From Snuella sedimenti (GTDB lineage Bacteria > Bacteroidota > Bacteroidia > Flavobacteriales > Flavobacteriaceae), in assembly GCF_016428595.1 (NCBI RefSeq), contig NZ_JAELVQ010000020.1:1-56835 (forward strand): a stretch of 56,835 nucleotides of DNA, in the 5' to 3' direction. Made by a program: the position numbers and the translations under genes. The stretch's first letter is position 1, and each line of letters opens with the position of its first letter. The notes under the pieces were generated by a model. The model was not told the origin of the DNA. It saw nothing but the letters and a program-made list of their open reading frames with translations, and searched no databases. This document shows, in pieces, positions 7,719 to 15,795 of the stretch.

Positions 7719-8498
7719 ATGCAAGACCAATTAAAAATAGCTTTACTACAATCCGATTTGGTATGGGAAGATCCCAAACAGAATCGCAGTCGTTTTTCTG
7801 AGAAAATACAAGCTATCCATGAAGCTGTTGATATGATTATTCTCCCGGAAATGTTTTCGACAGGTTTTACTATGAATGCCAAAGCGGTTGCCGAGACTAT
7901 GGATGGCGAAACAGTAAGATGGATGCAGGAAACGGCCTTAAAAACCAATGCAGCCTTGATGGGGAGCTTGGTAATTGAAGATAGCGGACATTACTATAAC
8001 CGACTGCTCTTTGTGGAGCCTTCGGGCGCTATTGCAACCTACAATAAGCGTCACACTTTTACATTGGTGGGCGAAGAAAAGACATATACGGCAGGCACAG
8101 AAAAAATAATTGTGGATTACAAGGGCTGGAAAATTTGTCCGTTGATATGTTACGATTTGCGCTTTCCTGTTTGGGCAAGAAACACCGAGGATTATGATGT
8201 CTTAATCTATGTTGCTAATTGGCCCAAGCCAAGAGTTGAAGCATGGGATGCCTTGTTAAAAGCAAGGGCCATTGAGAACATGAGTTATTGCATTGGGGTA
8301 AACAGGGTAGGAGTTGATGGTGTAAATATTGAGTATCTGGGGCATTCGGCGGTTTACGATGTGTTAGGAGCGTGTATAGCAAACACACGCCCGGGTAAAG
8401 AGCAAACGGTTCTCGTTTCGTTGGAAAAGAGACACATTACGGCCTACAGAAGTAAGTTTAAGTTTTTAAACGACAGAGATGCCTTTACTGTGGTATGA
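7719..8498 (+). CDS. Omega-amidase (nitrilase superfamily, YafV/Nit2-like)
   Basis: The 259-residue protein contains the nitrilase Glu-Lys-Cys triad: Glu44 in LPEMFSTGF, Lys110 in YNKRHTF and Cys144 in LICYDLRFP. Family members hydrolyse alpha-ketoglutaramate and alpha-ketosuccinamate to the corresponding keto acid and ammonia. It follows the aminotransferase gene after two bases, supporting a glutamine transaminase plus omega-amidase unit used in methionine or keto-acid salvage. Cytoplasmic; no signal peptide. Its last 14 bases overlap the end of the convergent lipoprotein gene. Confidence 0.88.
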   Translation: MQDQLKIALLQSDLVWEDPKQNRSRFSEKIQAIHEAVDMIILPEMFSTGFTMNAKAVAETMDGETVRWMQETALKTNAALMGSLVIEDSGHYYNRLLFVEPSGAIATYNKRHTFTLVGEEKTYTAGTEKIIVDYKGWKICPLICYDLRFPVWARNTEDYDVLIYVANWPKPRVEAWDALLKARAIENMSYCIGVNRVGVDGVNIEYLGHSAVYDVLGACIANTRPGKEQTVLVSLEKRHITAYRSKFKFLNDRDAFTVV

Positions 8499-10095
8499 GC
8501 TCTAATATTTGTTGGGTGTCCCAGTCAGAACGCATGTCGTCATCCAATTCAAAATTACTAACACGTTCGGGTTGTTGTTTTTTCAAATAGTTCCCCGTAT
8601 CGTGTTTTTGATTCCCATTACTATCAAAAACAACCCTTGCATAATATTTTCCGGGATCCACGGTTAGAAAATCAAACACCTTGTTTTCGGAGGCATATTG
8701 TTCGTATTTTATCTCACCTTTCTCTGTTGTTAACTGAACAATAACAGGGTATACGGCATTTTTTAAAATAATACGTAATTTACTGTAATCCGATTCCCTT
8801 TTAGTTTTAACTGAATAATTTAACGTGTCATTTTTGTCGTCAAAAAAGTCAGTGAATGCTTCCGGAAGGACTTGTATCTTATAGTTATTATCTTCGACCT
8901 TTTTAAAATTAAAGGCATAGGCGTTTGTAATGGTATCAAAAGTCGTTGTAAAATCGACATTTAAAGAGTCTTTATCTATAATGGTCACTTTTGAAGGGTC
9001 GAAATTAACGAACGGAACGCTTCCAAAGATCTTAAAGGGTTCGTCGTAACCAATATTTCCCGATGGGAACGATTTTAAGGTTAAAGAGTCTCTGGGTTGC
9101 TCACTAATGCGCACGGTAAAATCTTTTTTAACTGTGGGGTGGGATACCGTAAACAGTAAAGAATCTACTTCCAGCCTGGGCTTATACCAGTAATATAACG
9201 TGTCGGCTTTTTCGTCTTTGGTGATTCTGTAGTCAAAATCATCGGGGACTTCAGAAGTCATAGTAATTTTCACATCACTATGATCACCTTCATAACCGAA
9301 GGCTATTTTTTCACCAGAAAATAAACGCGGACGTACGGGCTTAAAATCAATATCTTCATTAAATAACTTTAAGGTGTAAAGCGAATCGGTAGGTACTTCA
9401 ATAAAGGTATTATGAAAACCGATTTGATCGGTTTTTTGCTGGAATTTATTATCGCCATTGCCATCCTTTAAAGCCATAAGCATGTATTTCCCCGCTTTAA
9501 CATTTTCGATAGAAAAGGTAGTGACACTATCTAGCGTATTGGTAATATATTTAGGAACTTCTTTGTAAATAATAGAATCGTTAAACGTAGAATCTACTTC
9601 GTACAAGGCAACAGAGACAAAGGTTTCGGGTTTCCGTTTTAGGGCATCTACTATTTGGCCTTTAACAGTTAAAGAATCTATATAATCGCCAGTAGAAAAC
9701 ACATAACGATAATATGGGAAAGGGTTGCCTTCATTGTTGTCTGTAATACTGTTCCCAAAATTAAAGGCATAGGTTGTATTAGGTTGTAAAGTGTCGAAAA
9801 TTTTTATGGTAATAAATTTACTGGCACTACCGAGCGGTGTTATCTCGGGTTGCGTTTTCATGGGAGGGGATATAATGAGCTGCTTTTGCAGATCCTTTAT
9901 TTTTACGAACTCGTCAAAATAAACCTTAATTTCTTTTGCTTTAAATTGGGTAGAGTAGTTTTCTGGAACCGATTTAACAATAACTGGCGGTGTTTCATCT
10001 TTTGGCCCGCCATCAGGCGAACCGCGGTTGGCACAACTCACAATAATTAAACCTATAAAAACAACTAAAATAAAATTCGAAAGGACTTTATGCAT
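8485..10095 (-). CDS. Big_5 (SbsA Ig-like) domain lipoprotein
   Basis: From ATG 10095 the 536-residue protein has a lipoprotein signal ending IIVSC and then RGSPDGGPKDETPP, the standard opening of a conserved Bacteroidetes lipoprotein. The next about 100 residues (PPVIVKSVPENYSTQFKAKE through KPYYR-like YRYVFSTGDYIDSL) match the SbsA Ig-like domain. The rest is a string of beta-rich modules, including DGNGDNKFQQKTD and DSNGNQKHDTGN, which look like Ca-binding loops in prealbumin-like folds. A GTG at 10116 would add seven residues. Probable envelope structural protein. Read in the same direction as comF upstream, 58 bases away. Confidence 0.82.
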   Translation of the reverse strand: MHKVLSNFILVVFIGLIIVSCANRGSPDGGPKDETPPVIVKSVPENYSTQFKAKEIKVYFDEFVKIKDLQKQLIISPPMKTQPEITPLGSASKFITIKIFDTLQPNTTYAFNFGNSITDNNEGNPFPYYRYVFSTGDYIDSLTVKGQIVDALKRKPETFVSVALYEVDSTFNDSIIYKEVPKYITNTLDSVTTFSIENVKAGKYMLMALKDGNGDNKFQQKTDQIGFHNTFIEVPTDSLYTLKLFNEDIDFKPVRPRLFSGEKIAFGYEGDHSDVKITMTSEVPDDFDYRITKDEKADTLYYWYKPRLEVDSLLFTVSHPTVKKDFTVRISEQPRDSLTLKSFPSGNIGYDEPFKIFGSVPFVNFDPSKVTIIDKDSLNVDFTTTFDTITNAYAFNFKKVEDNNYKIQVLPEAFTDFFDDKNDTLNYSVKTKRESDYSKLRIILKNAVYPVIVQLTTEKGEIKYEQYASENKVFDFLTVDPGKYYARVVFDSNGNQKHDTGNYLKKQQPERVSNFELDDDMRSDWDTQQILELIPQ

Positions 10096-10153
10096 TACCA
10101 GTTTTAAATTTTTCACAAACCTACATAATTTTAAAGAGATAACGGCTAACTCA

Positions 10154-10831
10154 TTAAGCTATTGCCATGGTAGCAACACTTATTTTTACGTTTTGGGCTT
10201 GGTTTAATACCGTTATACAGGCTTCTAAAGTAGCTCCGGTCGTTATAATATCGTCAACTAAGAGAATGTGTTTATTTTCTATTGTCTTAGTGTTTTGAAG
10301 TGTAAAATGCGCTTCGTTGTTTTGCCAGCGGGCAAATCGCTTTTTAGTGACTTGGGATGTAATATTGGTTTTCTTTACCAGCACATTGTCGGAATAACCG
10401 CTATCTAGTGCTTCGGCAATACAGGCTCCGAATTTAGCAACCTGATTATAGCCTCTTTTTCTTAATTTGCTCTTATGAAGGGGTACAGGAATAACCATGT
10501 CGATAGTGTTGTATGCCGGAATGGTTTTTAGCTCGTTCCCCAGCCATTGCCCTAAAACAACCCCAACCGACTCATAACCTTTGTATTTTAGTCCGTGGAT
10601 AAGCTGTTGGACAATGCCTTTTTTTTCAAAGCGTAGTAAAGCTGTTGCTTGTGCTACTTTTACGCGACCATAAAACACTTTTAAAACAGTATCGTCATTG
10701 TTAAGGTGAAAGTTGGTAACAGGTAAAGCATGTCTGCAATCTACACAAATGGTTTCTTCATTGTCCTGTAATAAGTTAAGGCATGCGTAGCATACTTTTG
10801 GGAAAAATAAATTAACTAAGGACTTAAACAT
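10154..10831 (-). CDS. ComF-family phosphoribosyltransferase-like protein
   Basis: The 225-residue protein has an N-terminal Cys pair (VCYACLNLL) plus ICVDC, a zinc ribbon seen in ComF proteins, and a C-terminal PRTase fold with the PRPP loop ILLVDDIITTGATLEAC. KSKLRKRGYNQV precedes it as usual. In naturally competent bacteria ComF helps take up single-stranded DNA; in most Bacteroidetes its role is untested. A 23-residue extension to 10900 is possible but the sequence before MFKSLVNLFFPKVCYAC is not family-like. Divergent from glyS. Confidence 0.85.
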   Translation of the reverse strand: MFKSLVNLFFPKVCYACLNLLQDNEETICVDCRHALPVTNFHLNNDDTVLKVFYGRVKVAQATALLRFEKKGIVQQLIHGLKYKGYESVGVVLGQWLGNELKTIPAYNTIDMVIPVPLHKSKLRKRGYNQVAKFGACIAEALDSGYSDNVLVKKTNITSQVTKKRFARWQNNEAHFTLQNTKTIENKHILLVDDIITTGATLEACITVLNQAQNVKISVATMAIA

Positions 10832-10910
10832 GGATTGTAAATAAGCTGTCTTGTAAACATAAGTAAAAAAATAATCAATTTCGCACTTAATTTTTAACAA
10901 ACATCTCTAT

Positions 10911-10936
10911 TTGTTTTCAGCGGTTTTTTATTTTTG
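10911..10936 (+). promoter_or_regulatory. Possible glyS promoter
   Basis: TTTG-like TTG at 10911-10913 and TATTTTTG at 10929-10936 give 15 nt between boxes, shorter than the usual 17-23. The -7 box is a perfect TANNTTTG. It lies only a few bases before the glyS ATG, so either the message has almost no leader or another promoter is used. Confidence 0.35.
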
Positions 10937-10940
10937 CAGG

Positions 10941-12482
10941 ATGGCAAATCAAGATGATCAATTTAAAAAAGTAATCTCTCACGCAAAGGAGTATGGTTAC
11001 GTGTTTCAGAGTAGTGAAATCTACGATGGATTAAGTGCAGTTTACGACTATGCACAAAATGGTGCTGAGCTAAAGAAAAACATTCGCGACTATTGGTGGA
11101 AAGCCATGGTGCAGATGCATGAAAATATTGTGGGGATCGATGCTGCTATATTTATGCATCCTACCACTTGGAAAGCATCTGGGCATGTTGATGCATTTAA
11201 TGATCCATTAATTGACAACAAGGATTCAAAAAAACGTTATAGGGCAGATGTTTTAATTGAGGATTACTGTGCTAAGATTGAAGCTAAAATAGATAAAGAA
11301 GTATCCAAGGCTGCTAAACGTTTTGGAGAGGCATTTAATAAAGAGGAATTTTTGTCTACTAACGGAAGGGTTCTTGGCTATCAGGAAAAGATTAACACTA
11401 CACTTTCGCGTATGGCAAAATCTTTGGAAAACGAAGATTTGGCTGATGTAAAAGCGCTTATTGAAGAACTGGAAATTGCCGATCCGTTAACAGGAAGTAA
11501 AAACTGGACAGATGTTAAGCAGTTTAACTTAATGTTTGGTACTAAGTTGGGTGCTTCTGCCGAAAATGCGATGGATTTGTATTTGCGACCCGAAACGGCA
11601 CAGGGTATTTTTGTTAATTTTTTAAATGTTCAGAAAACCGGCCGGATGAAGATTCCGTTTGGGATTGCACAAACAGGAAAAGCGTTTCGAAATGAAATTG
11701 TTGCCAGACAATTTATTTTTAGAATGCGTGAGTTCGAGCAAATGGAAATGCAGTTTTTTATTAAGCCTGGAACGCAACAAGAATGGTACGAGCATTGGAA
11801 GGAAACCCGATTAAAGTGGCATTTATCTTTGGGTATGGGAGAAGATAATTACCGTTTCCATGACCATGAGAAATTAGCACATTATGCTGATGCTGCTGCC
11901 GATATAGAATTCAAGTTCCCATTTGGTTTTAAAGAGTTGGAAGGTATTCACTCTAGAACCGATTTCGATTTAAGTCAGCATGAGAAATATTCAGGGAAGA
12001 AATTACAATATTTCGATCCTGAAGAAAATAAAAGTTATGTGCCGTATGTGTTGGAAACATCTATTGGTTTAGATCGCATGTTCTTGGCGGTGTTCTCTAA
12101 TTCGTTACAAGAAGAGGAACTGGAAAATGGGACTACCCGTACGGTTTTAAAATTACCAAGCGTTTTGGCTCCTATAAAAGCTGCTGTATTGCCATTGGTT
12201 AAAAAGGATGGATTGCCAGACATAGCGCGTAAAATTGTAGATGATCTAAAATGGGACTTCAATGTAAGTTATGACGAAAAGGATGCAGTAGGGCGCCGTT
12301 ACAGACGTCAGGATGCTAACGGAACGCCATTTTGTATTACTGTTGATCATGATACCTTAGAAGATAATACGGTAACCATTCGCTATAGGGATACCATGGA
12401 GCAAAAACGTGTTAAAATAGATGATTTAAGAAACATCATCAAGCAAGAAGTTGATGTGCGTTCTTGGTTGATGAAGATGTAA
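10941..12482 (+). CDS. glyS: Glycine--tRNA ligase, class II homodimeric type
   Basis: The 513-residue protein charges tRNA-Gly. It is the eukaryote/archaeal-like alpha2 form used by Bacteroidetes. The N-terminal FKKVISHAKEYGYVFQSSEIYDGL, the catalytic-core YLRPETAQGIFVNF, the motif FRNEIVARQFIFRMREFEQMEMQFF and the C-terminal VLETSIGLDRMFLAVF, followed by an anticodon-binding domain (VLAPIKAAVLPL), are all present. ATG 10941 is used because upstream codons lack family sequence. A rho-independent terminator follows at 12536. Confidence 0.95.
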   Translation: MANQDDQFKKVISHAKEYGYVFQSSEIYDGLSAVYDYAQNGAELKKNIRDYWWKAMVQMHENIVGIDAAIFMHPTTWKASGHVDAFNDPLIDNKDSKKRYRADVLIEDYCAKIEAKIDKEVSKAAKRFGEAFNKEEFLSTNGRVLGYQEKINTTLSRMAKSLENEDLADVKALIEELEIADPLTGSKNWTDVKQFNLMFGTKLGASAENAMDLYLRPETAQGIFVNFLNVQKTGRMKIPFGIAQTGKAFRNEIVARQFIFRMREFEQMEMQFFIKPGTQQEWYEHWKETRLKWHLSLGMGEDNYRFHDHEKLAHYADAAADIEFKFPFGFKELEGIHSRTDFDLSQHEKYSGKKLQYFDPEENKSYVPYVLETSIGLDRMFLAVFSNSLQEEELENGTTRTVLKLPSVLAPIKAAVLPLVKKDGLPDIARKIVDDLKWDFNVSYDEKDAVGRRYRRQDANGTPFCITVDHDTLEDNTVTIRYRDTMEQKRVKIDDLRNIIKQEVDVRSWLMKM

Positions 12483-12535
12483 TAAAACACTATTTGTCAT
12501 GCTAAATTAATTCCAGCATTTCTCATAGTATATTA

Positions 12536-12563
12536 AATCCCAAGTGTTATGCTTGGGATTTTT
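12536..12563 (+). terminator. glyS terminator, interrupted at its T-tract by a MITE
   Basis: AATCCCAAG (12536-12544) pairs with CTTGGGATT (12552-12560) over a 7-nt loop and runs into TTTA. MITE copy 2 begins at 12565, so the original T-run has been split by the insertion. Confidence 0.8.
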
Positions 12564-12564
12564 A

Positions 12565-12725
12565 GAGACCGTTTAAAATTCGTTTTTGAAATTTGTTATA
12601 GGTCATTCTTTTGCCAATTAAGGCTTTAAAATCGGAGTTTAGCAGCGCTAAATGAGGATTTTCATAACGAAAAGTGGTGAAAAAAGAGGCATAACAAAAC
12701 CAAAAGGTGGAATTTAAACAGTCTC
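12565..12725 (+). mobile_element. MITE copy 2 (161 bp, TTA target duplication)
   Basis: Same element as at 183 with four substitutions (the left end reads GAGACCG). It is flanked by TTA at 12562-12564 and 12726-12728. The different middle base compared with the other three copies (TAA) supports a TNA target preference. It lies in the gap between the convergent glyS and beta-barrel genes. Confidence 0.9.
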
Positions 12726-12744
12726 TTAATTAAAAAGGATATTT

Positions 12745-13293
12745 TTAAAATCTATAGCCTAATGTAATGCCTGCCTTACCTACAAATTCTAAAGATTCGT
12801 CATTATAATCTCCAAATAGATTTCTTCCAAAGCCAAGATTTAATTCTCCTATAAAACCACTGTTCGTAACCCACTTGCCACCTAAGCCAATGCCCAAAGC
12901 AAAATCTGTAATAGAGTTTTTTTCAGTTATAATGTCATTGTTATTTGAAGAAAAGTAATACTCATTAACAGAATTAAGCATTCCGAATCCTTCTAAAAAG
13001 AATCCAGAAGCATATTTTGTTCCAAAATAAAATCGATAATATGGAGATAAATAATAGTTAATATCATCTTTTACTTCATCATCAAAAGGCAAAAATATAG
13101 AAACACCTACACCAGATTCTTCGTTAAGGGTTTTTTCGTAAGAAACTTCAATGGCTCCTGCAATTAAAAAGAGTCCGTTTAGTTTTAATTCATTAAAATT
13201 TTGTGAATCGGTATTTGTGCTATTAACATTATCTTGGGAAAAAGATTGAGCAAAAACAAGAAAAGTTAATAAGAAGAAGGTTATTTTTTTCAT
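12745..13293 (-). CDS. Outer-membrane beta-barrel-type protein of unknown function
   Basis: The 182-residue product has a Sec signal peptide (MKKITFFLLTFLVFAQSFSQ). The mature part alternates aromatic and polar residues in short strands (YYLSPYYRFYFGTKYASGFFLEGFGMLN, LGIGLGGKWVTNSGFIGELNLGFGRN) and ends GITLGYRF, with a terminal Phe as expected for an outer-membrane barrel. Size suggests about eight strands. Role is unknown; similar proteins are abundant in Flavobacteriaceae. Only MITE copy 2 and the glyS end lie downstream. Confidence 0.7.
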   Translation of the reverse strand: MKKITFFLLTFLVFAQSFSQDNVNSTNTDSQNFNELKLNGLFLIAGAIEVSYEKTLNEESGVGVSIFLPFDDEVKDDINYYLSPYYRFYFGTKYASGFFLEGFGMLNSVNEYYFSSNNNDIITEKNSITDFALGIGLGGKWVTNSGFIGELNLGFGRNLFGDYNDESLEFVGKAGITLGYRF

Positions 13294-13358
13294 TTTCTTA
13301 ATGTCTAAGATTTAAGGATGCAATGATACAAAAAATCACGTAAGAAAAAGCTTTAATT

Positions 13359-13829
13359 TTAAATTTTTATCTGCCTATCAATTTGCTGATCTAAAGAAAT
13401 GAGGGTCTCGGTTCTTAAAACCCCAACGATAGATTGTATTTTGTTGTTAAGCAAATGCATAACATGCTCGTTACTAAAGCAGAGCATTTTTATAAAGACA
13501 TTCCATTGTCCCGTTGTGTAGTGACATTCTACAACTTCGGGGATTTTTTTTAGTTCTCTAAAAACGGAATCGTTATTTACATTATTGTCTAAATAAAGAC
13601 CAATAAAAGCCATGGTTGAATACCCTAATACTTTGGGGTTGATAACAAATCTTGAGCCCGATAGGAGTTTGGCTTTTTCCAGTTTTCGTAAACGCTGGTG
13701 AATGGCGGTACCCGAAATGCCAACATTACGGGCAATTTCAAGAATAGGCGTTCTGGCATCGGCCATTAATGCGCGCAGTATTTTTTTGTCAATGCCATCT
13801 ATAGTAATGACTTTGTTTTTGGTCTTCAT
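13359..13829 (-). CDS. Lrp/AsnC-family transcriptional regulator
   Basis: The 156-residue protein has an N-terminal AsnC winged-helix (IDGIDKKILRALMADARTPILEIARNVGISGTAIHQRLRKLEKAKLL) and a C-terminal RAM effector domain (ALGYSTMAF-like GYSTMAFIGLYL ... VVECHYTTGQWNVFIKMLC). Such regulators respond to amino acids. It is read after the saccharopine dehydrogenase-family gene on the same strand (75-base gap), so lysine or a related amino acid is a plausible effector; this is inference from location. Confidence 0.88.
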   Translation of the reverse strand: MKTKNKVITIDGIDKKILRALMADARTPILEIARNVGISGTAIHQRLRKLEKAKLLSGSRFVINPKVLGYSTMAFIGLYLDNNVNNDSVFRELKKIPEVVECHYTTGQWNVFIKMLCFSNEHVMHLLNNKIQSIVGVLRTETLISLDQQIDRQIKI

Positions 13830-13904
13830 ATTAATGGAGGCTTCATTTTAAAATTTAAAAGTAACTATTTGGTTTTAATTTGTAATCATTATTGTGGTTG
13901 TGTG

Positions 13905-15269
13905 CTAATTGTTTAAAGGATTGTAGCCCAGATAAGGGACTTCTTTTTCATGAAAACCAATGCCAAATGTTTTAAGCTCTTCTAATATGGGTTCGTATAC
14001 TTCTTTACTAATCGGGATCTGTACCCCCGGTGTGGTAATTTTTCCATTTAAAATAGCGAGCGTAGCCATCGCTACCGGCAGGCCAACCGTTTTTGCCATG
14101 GCTGTATAGGTTTGGTCTGTTCCCAAAACAACCATGCTTGCGTCAATTTGGTGTTTTTTACCGTTTAATTCGTAACCAAACTTATGGTACATAACGATCA
14201 TGTCTTTATCGTCTTCGGCCAAAGTCCAGCTATCCATTAAAATCTTCTGCAGAATTTGTGCTGGTGTGGCTTTTTTCAAGGCAACACGTTTGTTGGGATT
14301 AAAGATGTCCAGTTCAACTAGTTTGTCCCAAACAATATCATCTTGGTCTATTTTAAGTTGGTGTCTCAGTTTAAGTTCTACCGAGTCTGATGGGCTATAA
14401 GGCAAAAAGGCATTGACAAAATCGCGATAGCTCATATTTTCACTGTCGTCAATAGTGTAACTGTCGTCGGTCATACCTAGTGTGACAAATATATTCCAAG
14501 CACGGCAAAAGCCTACACGTCTTATAGTGCCACGGTATAGGGTTTTTACAGTATCAAGACCATAAGCACTTTGGTATTTAAGTGAATCCCTGTTGGCGTA
14601 TACTTCAAAACGTCCGTATCCATCAATATCTAAAAATTCAGTACGTCTAAATAGTCGGTTGTAAGGGATGTATTTATAAGTGCCCTCTTGTAAAAATTTA
14701 GCAGCACTTCCCTGACCTGCTGTAACAACATTACGTGGATTCCAAGTAAATTTATAGTTCCATAGGTTTGTGTCGCTTTCGGGAGCAACAAGACCGCCAG
14801 TAAACGATTCAAATAAAATAGGGTGGCCGCCATTGTCACGTATTTTATCCAGCACTTGCATAGCGCTCATATGGTCAATACCAGGGTCGACACCTATTTC
14901 GTTCATGAGTATAATGCCTTTGTTTTTAGCATCTTTATCCAGAGCTTGCATCTCTGGACTTACGTAAGAAGCAGTGACCAAATGCTTGCCGAGCTGTACA
15001 CAGTCTTTTGCGACTTCTATATGAAAACGAGCAGGAAGCATAGAAATAACTATGTCGGCTTTTTTAATAGCCTTAACACGCAATGTTTCGTTAAAAATAT
15101 CAAGAGGAACAACCGTTGCTCGCTCATGGTTTCCAATAAGCTTTTTGGCATGGTCGGTATTAAGATCGCCAATGGTAATGTAAAGGTTCTCTGAATCCGA
15201 TTTATCTAATAAGTATTTTAATAGATAAGAGGTGGATTTCCCTGAACCAATGACTAAAATCTTTCGCAT
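13905..15269 (-). CDS. Saccharopine dehydrogenase-family oxidoreductase (saccharopine reductase-like)
   Basis: The 454-residue protein opens with a Rossmann fold (MRKILVIGSGKSTSYLLKYL) and GDLNTDHAKK, then VISMLPARFHIEVAKDC, EIGVDPGIDHMSAMQ and FTGGLVAPESDTNLWNYKFTWNPRNVV, all typical of the saccharopine reductase/LYS9-like branch. In known enzymes NAD(P)+ and saccharopine give glutamate and aminoadipate semialdehyde during lysine turnover. It is followed by an Lrp regulator. A glutaryl-CoA dehydrogenase-like gene at 34.1 kb would fit the same catabolic theme. The exact substrate is inferred. Confidence 0.82.
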   Translation of the reverse strand: MRKILVIGSGKSTSYLLKYLLDKSDSENLYITIGDLNTDHAKKLIGNHERATVVPLDIFNETLRVKAIKKADIVISMLPARFHIEVAKDCVQLGKHLVTASYVSPEMQALDKDAKNKGIILMNEIGVDPGIDHMSAMQVLDKIRDNGGHPILFESFTGGLVAPESDTNLWNYKFTWNPRNVVTAGQGSAAKFLQEGTYKYIPYNRLFRRTEFLDIDGYGRFEVYANRDSLKYQSAYGLDTVKTLYRGTIRRVGFCRAWNIFVTLGMTDDSYTIDDSENMSYRDFVNAFLPYSPSDSVELKLRHQLKIDQDDIVWDKLVELDIFNPNKRVALKKATPAQILQKILMDSWTLAEDDKDMIVMYHKFGYELNGKKHQIDASMVVLGTDQTYTAMAKTVGLPVAMATLAILNGKITTPGVQIPISKEVYEPILEELKTFGIGFHEKEVPYLGYNPLNN

Positions 15270-15337
15270 AATGAGATTAGTTAAGTAAGTTTGTTTTACG
15301 AATGTAATAAATACTAGGCGTTTTTAAATATTTGAAC

Positions 15338-15733
15338 ATGAATAAGACAATATTAATTACCGCAGCACTTTTAGGTTTAACAAGTGTTGCTTTTGGAGCC
15401 TTTGGCGCTCATGGGCTCAAAGCATTAATTACAGTGGAAGCACAGCAAACATTTGAAACAGGCGTAAGGTATCAGATGTATCATGCTTTGTTATTATTGT
15501 TTGTTGGGAGTACTGCTGCTATTGGGCAAAGGTTGCAAAAACGTATCTTCTATTGTACAGTTTTTGGGCTGTTGTTTTTTTCAGGATCCATTTATGGGTT
15601 GGCTACAAATTCCTTAACAGGTTTTGACTTTAAGCACATTGCTTTTATAACGCCTATAGGAGGCTTGTTGTTAATTTTAGCATGGAGCTTTATGTTTGTG
15701 AATTTTTTAAAAATGAATTCCAAAAACAAGTAA
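15338..15733 (+). CDS. DUF423 family membrane protein
   Basis: The 131-residue protein has four hydrophobic segments and the family signature FGAFGAHGL near the N-terminus, followed by FETGVRYQMYHALLLL and a C-terminal FITPIGGLLLILAW. These small inner-membrane proteins are widespread and of unknown function. ATG 15338 gives the usual MNKTILITAALLG start; a TTG six bases earlier is unnecessary. Divergent from the saccharopine dehydrogenase-family gene. Confidence 0.85.
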   Translation: MNKTILITAALLGLTSVAFGAFGAHGLKALITVEAQQTFETGVRYQMYHALLLLFVGSTAAIGQRLQKRIFYCTVFGLLFFSGSIYGLATNSLTGFDFKHIAFITPIGGLLLILAWSFMFVNFLKMNSKNK

Positions 15734-15771
15734 TAATTACACATAACTTAAAATAATGTTTTAATTTTGCG

Positions 15772-15779
15772 ATATAAAT
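15772..15779 (+). promoter_or_regulatory. Probable -7 box of the pckA promoter
   Basis: TAATTTTG is a perfect TANNTTTG match, 16 bases before the pckA ATG. No clear TTG is seen at the expected -33 distance. Confidence 0.4.
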
Positions 15780-15795
15780 AATTTTATAGCAAAAT

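Noticed and set aside
14823-15194. 123-codon plus-strand frame opposite the saccharopine dehydrogenase-family gene
   Set aside because: Antisense to a clear enzyme gene and without recognisable features.
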